Part shown: positions 1-12,894 of the stretch, in pieces | Numbering within the stretch: position 1 is the stretch's first letter | Layout: the number at the start of each line of letters is the position of its first letter | Source: Lithospermum erythrorhizon | Lineage: Eukaryota; Streptophyta; Magnoliopsida; Boraginales; Boraginaceae | DNA length: 64,000 nucleotides | Direction of reading: 5' to 3' | NCBI GenBank assembly: GCA_019722365.1 | Contig: JADFUC010000391.1 | Coordinates: forward strand, 930,001-994,000 | Translations under genes and position numbers: made by a program | Notes under the pieces: generated by a model | What the model saw: only the letters and a program-made list of their open reading frames with translations | The model's database searches: none | Told to the model about the DNA's origin: nothing

Positions 1-3000
1 GATGATCGAGACCGGGATACATAACTTTCCTGTTACCTCTCGCTTAGCTATACGCCTATACCCTTGTTCTCAACTATGTTTTGAGGTACTACATTTGCTT
101 GTTTTGGCAATATTTACTGAATGTGGTTAGCAATTGTGTTGAACCGAAATGACGATGCATTTGGCATTTCTTGACCTGACATATTGCTCTGCTGCAGTGA
201 AGTTTTATTCATGAAATTTTGGCAGGATTTTTGAAATCTTGTTTCTTGAGCAATATTGTTATAGGTGTTTCTTGAGTATTAGATTTCTTTCAAAATCAAT
301 TCGATCTCGTACCTATAATGCTCTTAACTTGGGTGTACCGTATACATATGTTTTTTGAAATTTTTCGAGCACAATTGTACCCAACATATGGTACATGAAT
401 TAGGTACAATTTCAATTCAAATTTAATATCGATATCGAATATCTAAGTCTCGTCCATAACTTAAATGAAGCTCATAAAAAGGTGTAAGGACAATTATTTA
501 ATTTCAGAACGACGACTCTATATATATTTCTACAACGTGCATATGTTATTTATTCTATCCATAAGTAGACTGCACGTAAGGGAAACTTGTTGTTCAATTG
601 AAAATTTCATTCATTTTTAGTTGTATTATTGTGAAGCAGGAAGTACTTAAGAGTGGCAAGAGAATCTATATGGAAAGGGCAGTTAATTAAGGACTTGGTT
701 TTAGACAGCTTGCAACTCATATAGTCATATAGGCCACTTGAAATTATCAGAAGAATACAAGTTGGCATTCTTTCTGAGCAAGCAGTTGCAGGCTGCTTTC
801 ATGAGAAGCAGGGCAATATATACATATGATTAGTTTGATAAGTAATTCAATCTGGGATATCGAGTATCGGAAAAACAAGTGGCCTATATGACTATAATAC
901 CAAACGAAATTATCTTCATACGCTACATCACCTATATCTCTAAAATATTGTTTAATTTACTTTTTTAATAATCAATTTGAAACTTTACGGCAATCTTATA
1001 AATTTAATTCAACGTAATACACCCTCCTTAAAATAAACTTTGTATATTTTTAATCTTTTTTCATTTTTTATAATATGTTTCATTTGATTAATATTTATAT
1101 ATATTTAGGACACACGTCAACTTTAACTGGAGTATAACATATTAATATATGTAGTCTTTTAAATTTTAAAAAATTCAAAACCATACAATGGAGCGAACGA
1201 TTTCAAATTTGTACTAGTACCATTTTTCTGTTGTGATGCATGGAGTAATCTTTGTATTGACACTTGTGGATTCAAAATAAGTGCTCCATGACCCAAAATA
1301 ATGTATGGTCTCCCTATAATCTTTACTCATCAATGTTCTTCATCTTCATACGGAGTACTATAGAAGATAAAAAGATTGGATTTGACTTGCTGACAAAAAA
1401 GCACTAGCATTAAAGTTGGTATCGTTCAAAATAATAGTGCTACACTGCTACCTCATGAATTCAACTAATCATTTAAATAATTTAATTTTGGTTTTTGTAT
1501 TAATCTTGATCAACTAATTTTTTAAGTGTTTAAACGTAACATATAAATGATTCATTGGTAATTTGTAGTGATATAAATCTTCCGGTGTAAAACTTCATTG
1601 TCATATGATAAAATAAATGTCAATGGCATCCTCACAGTTCAAACTATTTTCAATTGACCTCCCATAACTATAAAATTATGGGTTAGTTATTTTTATCATT
1701 TTACTTTTAGTTTATTCTAATTCTAATTTGGGCTTGATACAGTATGATTGCGGGTTCCATTAACAAAGGTATATATAAATAATATGATGAAGTATGAGCC
1801 ATATGATTTATGAGAAATTTTTCAAACGAGTGACTGATATTAAGTTCATAATAATGGGTGGGAAGTGACTGATGATATTAGGGGGAATAAAGCCAGTGTC
1901 CATGACACCATACCAACTCAAAGTAGGAAGTACGATAATTTGACAAGTATTAACCAACATGGATACATGGTGGACAAAATGAGTTAACAAGAAATTAATA
2001 AATGGTTGCTAATTTAGAATTATATAAACCAAGTAATCACTTCTCTTGTTTGATGATAAAATATATTGTACTATCAATTATAAAGAACAGCCGAAAGAAG
2101 AAGAGGAAAATGATTATATTCTGCCAGCGCTATATAATATATATAGTTTGTGATCCATTCAATTTAAGCATTGCAAACAAAGCCTATTTTTTATGTGGAA
2201 ATTCCATGAGCCAACCATCCAAATATTTTCTGTCTTCTATTTCCTAAATCCTATCATTATTTTGTTGGTCCTAAGTAACTCAACATCCTAATCATACCAA
2301 CCAAAGACAATAATAATGTTCTATCTTTCGAATAAATGCCAAAATTGTTCAAGTCATCATGTCGAATTCACTACTCCGTATATTAATTACTAATTACCAT
2401 TTCCCCAAATTAATGAACTTACAAAGACATGTACTACTATGCACAAATTTATTTTCTCTCTTCGTTTAGGTATGTGTATTTGTTTACACTGATGAGGAGC
2501 CATACGAAAGATAAATATAAAATGTTACTCCTCTCTCCATCTCACTTGAAGGATCATTTTTAAAAACGTTTCTTTTTATCAGAAGGGCCATTTCATTTAC
2601 CAACGAATTTCAGACAAGCCAGATTGCCTTCTGACATTTTTTTTATTTATTGATATATTTTCTCCTAAAAATTATATAATTAACGATTTAATAAATACTT
2701 TTTTTTAAAACTATCAAATAAATCGGTAATTTTATAAGAACAAGTACTCAACAAGATAGAAAATGAAATTTAATACTTCATGAGGAGGGACATATCACAT
2801 ATATATGATCCATATGCTCAACTCCCCCAACTTTGCACCACTCATGATAGTGTATATATTCACCACCCAATAGATCCATGGAGAATTGGAGATCCAACTG
2901 AATAAGTAAATAAGCAATTTCATGATTTTTTTCTTAACCCTATAAGTTTAATTAATAAATTGCACTACATATAGAGGATAGGGATTCTATAACTTTCAAG

Positions 3001-3773
3001 ATATGGTATATTTTGGTATGGCCATTGAATATAAATGCTTCTCTCATTTCTATAGGCACTTGAAGAGAACGTATGACCAATCGATTAGAAGTTAGGTAAA
3101 ATGCCCACTTCTTTTAACATAATTTACTATTGTTGTTCATCCAAAAACTTAGAGTTGGATCAACGTATGTTATACTCCATTCATTTTTAAAAAGATCGTC
3201 TAGTTTTAATTTTAATTAATGATTTTTAAATTTGAAACTTAATTAACACCATATATGCAACTAATTCTAAGTTATATAATAGAGATAATATTTCTAATTT
3301 ATTTTGTTAACATGATAATTTTGATTTAAGTCAAAATTATGTATATCGATTAAGATATTAGATTAAAGGATATATAATACTATGACAGTTAGAGAATTTA
3401 GCAAGATTGCTATACATTGTGAACAAAAGGATTGATTTTTTTTATTTGTCTAATGACTTCATGGGTAAGACTAAACTATGTCAAATTAACTAAAAGTAAC
3501 AAGTGATTTCATCTTTTGTCTGAAGTTGTCCATACCTCTACACATAATATATATTGACAATAGAACAAAATGTTAGTGCTCTTTCATAGTCAGTGACTCA
3601 GTGGGCGCAGGTATCATTCAATTTTATTTTTCATACTTCTGAGAAGGCAGTGCTTAATTAGTCTATAGTTTGTTGCGTCTTGAAACATCACTAGCCCATA
3701 ATATCTGACCCTTGGCTACTCTATAGTCTCTACTCCTAATATACGCGTATGCTAATATATTTGAGACACTTAG
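1..3773. other. Intergenic AT-rich DNA
   Basis: No open reading frame here resembles a known protein, and codon structure is absent. The stretch has low-complexity A/T tracts, two copies of TACTCCGTA or its complement (1349-1357 and 2372-2380), and one perfect inverted repeat listed separately. The first 120 bases could be the end of a gene lying to the left, but nothing supports that directly. Confidence 0.6.
721..895. repeat. Perfect 20-bp inverted repeat with 135-base loop
   Basis: ATAGTCATATAGGCCACTTG at 721-740 is matched by its exact reverse complement at 876-895. Pairing does not extend into the flanks or the loop, so the arms are exactly 20 bp. This could be the terminal repeat of a tiny MITE of about 175 bp or a young foldback locus. 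No clear target duplication is visible. Confidence 0.6.
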
Positions 3774-4046
3774 TACTCCTCCATCAAATTCAGCTGACAA
3801 AGATGGTCCGATTTTCAGTTATCAATATGGAGCCTTAAGAAGTTTTGATATATTTTACTCGATTCGTATAACTTTGATTTGAATTAAAATTATAATATAT
3901 ATATATGTGCATATTATATATAGTAGAATGAAAATACTATATATATTTTGATATGATAAAGTTTAAAAGAAATTGAGTCTAAATTTTAAAAAGTCAAGAT
4001 ATGAAAATTAGATAGTGAAAGATTATTTAGAGAGAGAGGGAGTATT
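3774..4046. mobile_element. Stowaway-like MITE (candidate)
   Basis: The left end reads TACTCCTCCATC and the right end reads GAGAGAGAGGGAGTA, which are imperfect inverted copies of the common plant Stowaway/Tc1-mariner end. The interior is AT-rich and non-coding and has a TA microsatellite. A TA flanks each end, as expected for this superfamily but weak as evidence. No transposase is encoded. Confidence 0.35.
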
Positions 4047-4052
4047 AATACT

Positions 4053-5882
4053 TGAAATTTTGTGAAGATCATATATTTTCTTGCTCTGTTAAACGTACAT
4101 ATAGAGTATATATATACTTAGAGAAAACCTATATAAAGGCCTAAGCCCATTAAAAGAAAAAATAGCTGTAGTAACTAATATATCAGTATAAGAAACTAGT
4201 TCATAAATTTCAGCAAACCATCGATACAATACCCCTCAAGTCGTATAAATTAAACGTCCAACTCACAAGAAATAGCTAAATCAATACTTTGCTGAAGATA
4301 TCGACAAGTTAAATGTCAAGGAAACATGAGTGGCAGTAGTGCTTATTGTATCACATCCTCGCACATACGGCAATCACTAATGTATTTAGTGCTGCTCGTG
4401 AAATACCGAAGCCTCGAGCACATGCAACCCAGACAGTCATAAAAGAGATTACAGGCTCCGAATGAGATTACTAAGACTAGCAAGTAACGCTCAACCATTT
4501 CAACTCAAGTAAAGAAAAAGCGTACCATAAGAGGGCGAAATGCATAAACTAATTACAAGTAAGTAATAGTACATAAAGAAAATCGAGATTTTAAATCATG
4601 TAATCAAATAAATTTAGTATTTATAAAATTTAATGAAATATGTCATTTTTCAAAAAAAAAATAAAGATAAAATTAGCATTTTAAAAAATCAGCGGCCGAG
4701 ACTCATTGCCCTTAAAGAAAGCCCGCCTCGTTTCATGGGGAGCGATATTCGCTTCATAAGAACGTGAGATCAGAGTGATGTTTTTGGTCTTCCAGATAAA
4801 GGAGAACCACCAAGAAAAACTATCCACCTCTGTAATAGAAAGCTCATCAAAGGACAACCGACCTGCAATCAGAATCACACCAATCAATAAAGGCAAATCA
4901 CATGTGTAGAGTCGGTATATACCCCGCCTCGACTACCTCGAGATAACGAACAACCTTGCACATGTTGGCCCCAAATTGTGTCGCTTGTGGGTTCGAGCAC
5001 CGAGCTAAATGAAATACAACTTGCCTAGAGAAAAGAGAGCAAGCGACTAACGAAGTCTTTTGTAAGGTTGGGATCGGCAACAATGGACTCAGAAGAACCG
5101 AAAGGTCAGGGTTCCTCGTTTCGTGAAAAGGAAATGGTTTAGGCCTCCGAGAAGTTCGGCTCTCTCGCCATTTATGTCTAAAGTACATTTTTGTTGGCAT
5201 AAGAAAATGTCATTCGACTACTACAATTTCAATCCCATAAAATATTTGAGGACCCAAGATCTTTCATATGGAAGCTAGTACCCAAATATTTCTTAAATGC
5301 AACAAGAGCGGAAGAATCATTACCAGAGATGATTAAATCATCAACATATATTAGAACATGTAGATGTACATGTCCATGTTGAAGAGTAAATAATGAGTAG
5401 TCCACAGGACGAAGAAACCATATGATCGTGAATCAAGCAAACAACTTAAGAAACCAACACCATGGTGCCTGACGTAACCCATACAACGACTTTAAGAAAG
5501 ACCATTATGACGTCACCAAACCAAGAAAGTTTCATAAACCTCTCATCTAAATTTCACGGAGAAAACGATCAAGGAACATCCATTCACGTAATTCCCACTT
5601 CGAAGAATGCCTAAGAAAATATGCGACAAAGGACCATCTTAGCTACCGTGCAAAGATTTCACTTACACCCATTCCCTCAACTCCGACTATATACCATGAA
5701 AATTTTGTGAAAAATTCTTTTGTATTTTTCAAAGCTTTTGTTAAACGTATATATAGAGTATATATACCTAGGGAAAACATATACAAAGGCCTAACCCATT
5801 AAAGGAAAAGTAGTGTACAGTTAACTAGTATATCAGTATAAGAAATTAGTTCATAAATTTCAACAAACTATCGGTCCAATAA
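4053..5882 (-). mobile_element. Ty1/copia LTR-retrotransposon remnant
   Basis: Two direct repeats of about 175 bp flank this block: 4053-4228 and 5697-5882. Both carry a TTAAACGTA start, an AGAGTATATATA stretch, an AGGCCTAA segment and a TTCATAAATTTCA end, and they look like diverged LTRs. Between them, about 5222-5395 on the minus strand reads as copia reverse transcriptase, with the catalytic YVDD (YVDDLIISGND) encoded at about 5337-5351. A piece of downstream RT follows in broken frames. The interior is only about 1.5 kb instead of the usual 4-5 kb, so most of gag and pol is deleted. It is non-functional. Confidence 0.6.
5222..5395 (-). pseudogene. copia reverse transcriptase fragment
   Basis: Read on the minus strand, this stretch gives the palm-domain segment of Ty1/copia reverse transcriptase, including the YVDDLIISG active-site block followed by a KKYLG.SFHMKDLG-like segment. 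These are hallmarks of copia RT. The frame cannot be followed for long in either direction, and flanking homology is shifted or missing. It is a decayed fragment inside the LTR-flanked remnant, not a gene. Confidence 0.65.
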
Positions 5883-7036
5883 TAGTTAGATAACATTATA
5901 AGAACAATAACATATTAGTGTTTTTAATATGTTTGTAAGTGTTTTTTGCTTCGACACTCATACGTGTTGCAAAAACAAAATAATATCAAAATAAATTCAT
6001 GATAAAACGAATATTGTATAAAACGTAAGTTTAAGTATATTTATTAGAGACTATTTTTAGTGATTTTGTCGTTCTATATTTTCAAAAAGTGTGAAATTGT
6101 GTGTCATTCTATATTCTTGAAAGATTTGATGGAAGAGTACCGGGATATGATAAAGTTTGACTATGGTGTATAACTTTATGTCCACCTTTATAAATTTAGA
6201 ATGTAATTCTTGAATAATGATCTTATAAAGTTACCGAAAATGTGGATCGTAAGCTATTTTCCTGATACTCTGAATAAAGCCAATAAAAATAATACCCATC
6301 ATTGAGTACTCGGAATCCAGAACGAAATCGTTAAGAATAATAATGTATATAAATAAGGTTACGTTTATCATTATTTTTACATAATACCCCCCGGGTTTTG
6401 ATTTAGTGATAGAAAATGTACAAACTTAAAGATGTTGATAAGGAAAAAACAATCCATAAATTCAATTGCCTTTGAGATAAAATTCGGAATCTTGGTATTC
6501 ACTCTAGATATTAATGATGTATATGTCTTTATGTTAATTTACAACAGAATCAAACATGAAAATCATTTTCATCAACTCAAACTTATTTATTTATTCATAT
6601 CTTCTTGAATAATTGCAAAAATATGACATTATCGAACGTTTTTAGTTTGACCCTAAACCCAGGCTTAATTTTCGTAGAAGTACTAATCCTCCATGTAAAT
6701 CCAAAATTCCCTATAATTCCTTTTTACAAGGTCTCTAATAATCTCCTAATAGTCATGAAAGCACAGCTCAAAAATAAACGAAAAAGAGCACAAATGAATT
6801 GCATAATTGTTGGTTTTTCCAGCACATCCCACATAATTTTGACCAATTAAATACTATATATATCACCAGCTACCTATATTAATACTTCATCATACGGAGT
6901 ATTCAATTCTTCAACATTCCATACTCTGTCTCTCATGATGCTTTATTCATCATCCCACCACCTACCATCATTACTCCACCATATACTTTGATCCCAAATT
7001 TCATATTAATTCCTACCTATTATCAAATTGCCAAAC
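5883..7036. other. Intergenic DNA and promoter side of the AAA-ATPase gene
   Basis: No coding signal is seen apart from short chance frames. The last 150 bases are pyrimidine-rich with many CA and TC steps, as in a plant 5'UTR. TACGGAGTA occurs at 6893-6901. A TATATATA run at 6856-6862 is a possible TATA box about 175 bases before the start codon. Confidence 0.45.
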
Positions 7037-8506
7037 ATGGTTATCACAATTTCTCAAATTATGTTGTTTCCAACAATTATAATCTTGTTTCTTCTTGTTC
7101 GTTTTCTAATGAAAACATCTTTGTTATATGTTATCAAGAAATGGTGGAGATGGTTAGAAGACAAGTGTTACGTGTACCAATATTACAAGGTGCCCAAATT
7201 CAATTCCAACATGCAAGAAAATCAACTCTATAGGAAAATTCAAGTCTACCTCAATTCATTACCATGTGTGGAGGATTCAGATTTCACCAACTTATTTTCA
7301 GGTGATAAACCTAACGAGATCAACTTATTACTAGATTCGAATCATTCGGTTATCGATGTTTTTCTTAGTGCTAGACTCATTTGGGTGCATGAAAATGGAG
7401 AAAAAAATGGAAACACATCAAATAATTCATTGGTTTTGAAGATCAAGAAAATCGAAAAACGACGAATTTTGAGACCATATCTTCAACATATTCTTACAAC
7501 GTACGATGAGATTGAAGCTAGGAACAAAGAGGTGAGGTTGTTTATGAACGTCGATGATGATCAAGAAAATAATGGACGGTGGAGATCGATTCCATTATCT
7601 CATCCGACGTCTATGGACACGGTTGTTATGGACGTTGACTTGAAAAATAAAATAAAATCTGATTTGGAAGCATTTTTGAAGGCTAAGCAATATTATCATA
7701 GATTAGGTCGTGTTTGGAAACGAAGTTATTTGCTGTATGGTCAATGTGGAACAGGAAAGTCAACGTTTATTGTTGCTATGGCTAAGTTTTTAGGTTACGA
7801 TATTTACGATGTTGACTTGTCTAAGGTCTCGGATGATTCGGATCTTAAGATGATTTTAATGCAAATTACGAAAAAGTCAGTTGTTGTTATGGAAGATCTT
7901 GACCGTTACTTGGCTCAAAAATCAACGGCTGTGAGCTTATCTGGGATACTTAATTTTATGGATGGGATATTATCTTGTTGTGGTGAAGAACGTTTGATGG
8001 TATTCACAATGAACGGTAAGGATAGGGTCGACCCGACGGTTCTTCGGCCGGGTCGAATCGATGTCCATATTCACTTCCCTTTGTGTGATTTTAATGCGTT
8101 CAAGACTCTTGCTAGTAGCCATTTGGGGTTGAGGGATCACAAGTTGTTCCCACAAGTTGAGGAGATGTTTCAAACCGGGGCGAGTTTGAGTCCCTCCGAG
8201 ATTGGCGAGATTATGATATCGAACCGGGGCTCACCAAGCCGAGCCTTGAAAACTCTCATTACGGCTTTGCAATCGGAGGGTGAAGCGAGGAAGGCGAGTA
8301 AGATCCGAGGGCCACGGTTAAGCGATAGCGGGTCGGTTCGGGTTGTGGAGGAGTGTGGTGAGTCCGGGGTATTTTGTAGAGAAAGTGGGGGGAGTCGGTT
8401 TAGAGACATTGGCAAACTAGTTAGTCTATTGAGGGCCAAAAGTACTAGGAAAGAATCCTTTGATTTAGATTTCTTGGAAAAGGAAAATTTAAGGCATGAA
8501 AGTTAG
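7037..8506 (+). CDS. ASD-type AAA ATPase (At2g46620-like, BCS1-related)
   Basis: This intronless gene encodes 489 residues, a normal length for the plant AAA-ATPase At2g46620-like group. These are related to mitochondrial BCS1 and carry an N-terminal ASD (AAA-associated) domain. The start is the ATG at 7037; the frame upstream has no other ATG. Residues 7-30 form a hydrophobic membrane anchor, followed by a basic/aromatic KKWWRW segment. The ASD domain spans about 30-130. The AAA module has Walker A GQCGTGKST (235-243), Walker B VVVMEDLD (282-289), a sensor-1 asparagine near 326 and the arginine-finger block RPGRID (337-342). The usual GPPGTGKS is GQCGTGKS here, but the catalytic Gly-Lys-Ser is kept. 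The C-terminus is Ser/Arg-rich. Known members use ATP to remodel proteins at mitochondrial or ER membranes; the substrate is unknown. The reading frame is intact. Confidence 0.93.
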   Translation: MVITISQIMLFPTIIILFLLVRFLMKTSLLYVIKKWWRWLEDKCYVYQYYKVPKFNSNMQENQLYRKIQVYLNSLPCVEDSDFTNLFSGDKPNEINLLLDSNHSVIDVFLSARLIWVHENGEKNGNTSNNSLVLKIKKIEKRRILRPYLQHILTTYDEIEARNKEVRLFMNVDDDQENNGRWRSIPLSHPTSMDTVVMDVDLKNKIKSDLEAFLKAKQYYHRLGRVWKRSYLLYGQCGTGKSTFIVAMAKFLGYDIYDVDLSKVSDDSDLKMILMQITKKSVVVMEDLDRYLAQKSTAVSLSGILNFMDGILSCCGEERLMVFTMNGKDRVDPTVLRPGRIDVHIHFPLCDFNAFKTLASSHLGLRDHKLFPQVEEMFQTGASLSPSEIGEIMISNRGSPSRALKTLITALQSEGEARKASKIRGPRLSDSGSVRVVEECGESGVFCRESGGSRFRDIGKLVSLLRAKSTRKESFDLDFLEKENLRHES

Positions 8507-11459
8507 CATGATTGTGATTAGCTAGAGTTTCCCCAAATTGGGATGCTTGTATAATTATCTTACTTTCTAATGTCTCTTTATGTTTTGTAATCATAGTCGT
8601 ACAATCTGAAAAATGGAAAAGATTGATTCATTTTTTAGCATTAGGCTTTAATCATGACATTATACACGTTGGCGTATGGTATTGTTAACCTTAAATTCTT
8701 CATCAATGGGTTAATCACTGTCTATGACCAGATTTGTGTCATTGTGTGTTACTTATTGCCAATTGGCCTTTTGATTATCCCTTAGACAGCTGTTTTATCT
8801 CGTTAACCTTTGTATATTGCTTTTAACGAAACAAATCTTCTTAATTCCACTTTATTAGTCTTCATTATGGAATATATACGTTTAGTTAGCTCGTTTGAGT
8901 CCGACTTAGATGCTTAAAAAAAATTACTTCGTTTAGTTATTTTTGTACTCCACATTTTTACATTTTAGATCAAATGTTTATTCTAATGAGTGCAGAAGAA
9001 AATGTAAAAAAAATATCAGTAAATCGTATTGTAATTGGTACGAAGTGATATTCCCGAGAAAATTACTATAGTACTTGTGATGTCAATCAATTCTTTCCTC
9101 TCTTCTTTGCAGGTGAGCATAAGTTCAACAACTATGGTCTATGGTTAAAATGATCATAGTTACTACGTACTCTTACAAAAGCATGCTACCTCAAAATTAC
9201 TACGTACCACTGACATAATCTATGTTTTCTTTGCTGGCTAGCACTGTGATGAAATGATTAAAATTACTACGTAATCTTACAAAACCATGCTATCTCAAAT
9301 GCTTTTGTAATTGTTCCAAATAAAAAACATGTTTTAAAAACTTTTTGTGTTTAATTCACATATATGCAGTTTGGTGTTATTTTTTCTTCCCAAATGTTAA
9401 AACAAGTTCATTGTTTCACATTATAGGTTTGCTTAATATACTACTTCTTCCATTAAAGGTGATCAGTTGAACGTTGAATGAGAGTTAATTCAAGAGCCTC
9501 TTTTCCCACTAATTATTTTTTGGCATGTAAGATTTCATCGACCTAGTGTGTGCGGAATTTGTTGGTATCTAATGTGGACTGTGAATGTTAATTTTGACGA
9601 CGACAAATGTGAATGCATCGGCAAAGTCAATAAAATTGACATTATTTTGCTATGTTTTTAGAATTACTTCAAGGGACGTGACGATCAAACACCAGAAAAT
9701 AATTTTATGACTCTATTGTTAGCTGATGAGCTGCTGTAAACAGAATAATAGATGTATTGGTTATTAACAGATTGGAAGTTAGGATATGGCAAATATAAGG
9801 GTCAAAAGCCTCTTTCCAGCTGGTCTATTGGCATTAGAGTTGGCCAAATGAACGAATTTCTGTTTATGAATGTCCAAATCCAAAATCAACAATAACAATA
9901 ACAAAAAAAAAGTCAACAAAACGTATTATTATGCGTAGTCTGAATTTGACATCTAAGAATAATGTTAAATATCATCATTTTGATGAGGGAATTACATAGG
10001 ATATAACTGCCCCTGAATCATATTGGAATTGGTTCGTTGACCCTCCATTCAGGATCCATCTCGTTTATCTCATCACGGCCTAGCCATATGCAGTGTAGTC
10101 ATTCCTTCACGCCTTCATTATACGTAAGTTCAACCAAATGGGTCGAACTCGACTATGAAATAACATAACGGGTCCGCTCCTTATAGCTAATCGAACCCGA
10201 TGACCCAACATTTACCCACTGCTTAGTGGGTTCATGGGTCCAACGTGACCAAATGCAAGCTATAGATTAATTTCAATTACGCCTTCACTCCAGATATATC
10301 TCTTTAATTTATGCTTTGTCATTTCATAAATATGGTGATGTTTCTACGAAGCTTTTATTTATCAAAACAAATATTATATCAGAGCATAATCATCCTGTAT
10401 CAATATTGATTTTTAATATTATCACAATTACGCTTGCTTCAAGCAACTTGCAGGTTTCTTATTCGTTTCGATAGTTCAGAATGGTATTTTCTACAGATGC
10501 TAAAATACCAACATGTATTATAGTTACTTGCAGTGACCAGAATCCATCTTCTCCCATGACAATGATTCTCGCCGTTAAAGAACAGGACGCACTTTCTACA
10601 TCAAGTGCAGTAACTTCTAAAAATTCTCAAGGTTCAAGTTTATTTCCTAAGATTCTAAATTTCTATCGTTTCTTATCACTTACTCAAATTTCTAATAATT
10701 TATCGATCTTAAATCCTAACATACTTTATATTTTCGACGTAACTTTTGCAATAATACATATAACTAAAGAGGTAAGTTTGAACCTAGTTTATATGATAGT
10801 CGTTAAACATTGAGGTATTTTGCTTTCAGACGAAGGAATTCTTGACTTGTGTCCCAAAACAGCTATTGGGGTAGTGATGTTGCAACTAGTACCCATGTAC
10901 TACAATCATGGAATTTGGAGAGTGCCACACAAGTCAAAGTGTTTGTTCATAGTCCATTATATATTCATGTTATCATGTATATGCATTAATAAATGATATT
11001 TACAACTGGGGCATCTGTCGGCTAGATCTTGTACTAGACAATAAATGGTTGGTGTTTAGTAAGTGATTAATCATTTGAATTTTAGTCCCAGTACTAGCTG
11101 GTTTCTTTCTTTTCTCGAGAATTCATTGTGGTTGTCGAATAATCATTTTGAGATATTACGATCATTTTTAGCTTTGCCGATTTTATATAACATGTTTGTT
11201 ATCTTATCAATTCCACTAATATATTTTTCGTTGTTCTGAATCGTAAATCAAGAATACCCAACTCTGAATTATTAAAAGTAGAACAACTTCATGTTACTGT
11301 TTAAAACAACAAAAAGGAATTAAATCTACTACACTAGAGACGAAATCCTAAAATGTAAACCAACATTATATTCTAAGAGGAATCGAACAATTTGCATTTC
11401 AAGGCGACGCTCTTATATTATATATCATTAGGTTACAAGATCAATGTGTAATCAGCATT
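8507..11459. other. Intergenic DNA
   Basis: The first 150 bases are the probable 3'UTR of the AAA-ATPase gene. The rest has no recognisable coding sequence. The longest open frame, 10481-10813 on the plus strand, has no family resemblance and no typical plant codon bias, so I do not call it a gene. A short direct duplication lies at 9159-9298. Confidence 0.5.
9159..9298. repeat. Short direct duplication (about 38 bp, offset about 100 bp)
   Basis: The segment around TTACTACGTACTCTTACAAA (from 9159) recurs as TTACTACGTAATCTTACAAA (from 9262). Each copy is followed by a CATGCTA.CTCAAA tail. About 33 of 38 bases match. It looks like a local tandem duplication whose middle has diverged. Confidence 0.55.
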
Positions 11460-11590
11460 ATTGAGTCGTATATGGTTTATGCCCATCTACATAAAGCTAG
11501 ATGTAAGCAGCATATATTTACGCACATTGATCAGAAACCTCACACTTATTCTTCACATTAAATAGAATTTGACATGCTATCGAGCCCTGC
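11460..11590 (+). repeat. Left LTR-like repeat of the copia element, with PBS
   Basis: This segment matches 17118-17262 imperfectly over most of its length. The shared 3' end is best conserved (CTTATT.TTCACATT.AATAGAATTTGACA). Immediately after it, GCTATCGAGCCC at 11575-11586 resembles the complement of the 3' end of initiator methionine tRNA. The 5' limit of the LTR cannot be set precisely. Confidence 0.6.
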
Positions 11591-11689
11591 CAGCCTCTAA
11601 AGTTGTTTACTAAGAAACCTCCATACACATCCTCGCGCATCTACCGATTTCCGCCTCTTACCATTTGTTTATTTATTTTCGTCGCCATA

Positions 11690-12890
11690 CATCATGGATG
11701 ACAATGATGACAAGATCCAACCGACCTCGCCTTACTTTCTTGGTTCCGGTGATCAACCCGGCAATCTTATTACTCATGTTATTCTCCGAAGATAACTATT
11801 CTATGGTCTCTGCCACACATTGCCAAGAAAGCTCGCCGAAATTCGGTTTGCCGACGTGGACGATTCAAAAACCCACCGAGAACTGAAAATTGTTGAATTG
11901 GGAAATCAGTAACTCTATGCTTATTTCATGGATTCTTCATACTGATTCCACCCGGCTACTTACCTGCCCCTTATTTCAGGATTTAAAACCTCTTCGACAC
12001 TCATTCGAGAAGAGATTTTTGTACATTAGTCTGCCTTTAGCAGCTTCTCGCAAGGATTACAACTCTTGCCGCCAAATAAGGGTAATACGCCGATGATTAT
12101 AATAAATTAATCGGGTCTCATCGATGAATTGTCACGCCTCAAACCGCCTATTCATGCCGGCGACAGCAGCATCGCTGTGTCGTTGCCGCATGTAAGGATC
12201 GCGAGGCGGAACGCTTACATCAATTTTTGCGGGGATTTACGATTTATCTTGCTGGGTTGCCCGCTTCCACCTTTCTCTCGCCTCCCATGCCCTCTCGACG
12301 AAGCCTATAATACTTTCTCTGTGATGAAACTCTAAGAGACAAGCTATTAAGAAGCGATTTAACCGATTCATTTCTATGCTTTAAGCATTCTTCGCTGGAT
12401 CGCTCCCTTATCTGCATGTAGTCATTTCTCCAAATGAAGTTGTACAATATCAAGCCGTTAGATCTGTGGGTACGATAACTCCCATGCTCAAGATCCATGG
12501 ATATCCGCCTGCGGGCGGGAGAGCGGAGGTGACAAATCGTGGGTCATCAAACAACACATTACCCCCTCGCCTCGGCCGGGCGCTGCCGCTGGCCATGCCT
12601 CAAGTGAATGTCGCCATCATATGTTCCCTGAGGTCATGGGACCTTGGCTGCCGAGCCCACCAATGCCGAATCGCTTCTAACTTAAAGCCCGGACAAATTG
12701 AAGTTCTCATGAGCATAATACGAGCCACCGTATCTGACATACGACCAAAGGAAGTCTTCTTCCAAATGCTGATACTTTATACAGAACCTTCATCATGTCA
12801 CCTGAGTCGATCATCTTTTGGATGGCCGCCTTGTCATTACCTCTTATCCGATGATTTTACCGACGACCATTCAACCATTTCAGAATCTGG
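11690..12890 (+). pseudogene. copia gag polyprotein remnant
   Basis: Pieces in all three plus frames match plant copia Gag. Near 11693-11790 is the N-terminal UBN2-type start (a YFLGSGDQPGNLITHV-like segment), followed around 11800 by a NYS-type segment where copia Gag has GDNY.W. A SLDEAYNTFS-like segment lies near 12290-12330. A zinc-knuckle tail with EIHGYP-like residues is near 12495, and a Q-V-N-V-A linker is near 12600. The reading frame changes at least four times, so no Gag protein can be made. GC content is higher than in flanking DNA, as is usual for element coding sequence. Confidence 0.65.
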
Positions 12891-12894
12891 CTAA

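Noticed and set aside
7028..7036. Upstream in-frame start (TTG at 7028) for the AAA ATPase
   Set aside because: It is not an ATG; the first ATG in frame is 7037 and directly precedes the membrane anchor typical of the family.
10481..10813. 110-residue open frame on the plus strand
   Set aside because: No family resemblance, AT-driven composition in the second half, and no promoter or splice support.
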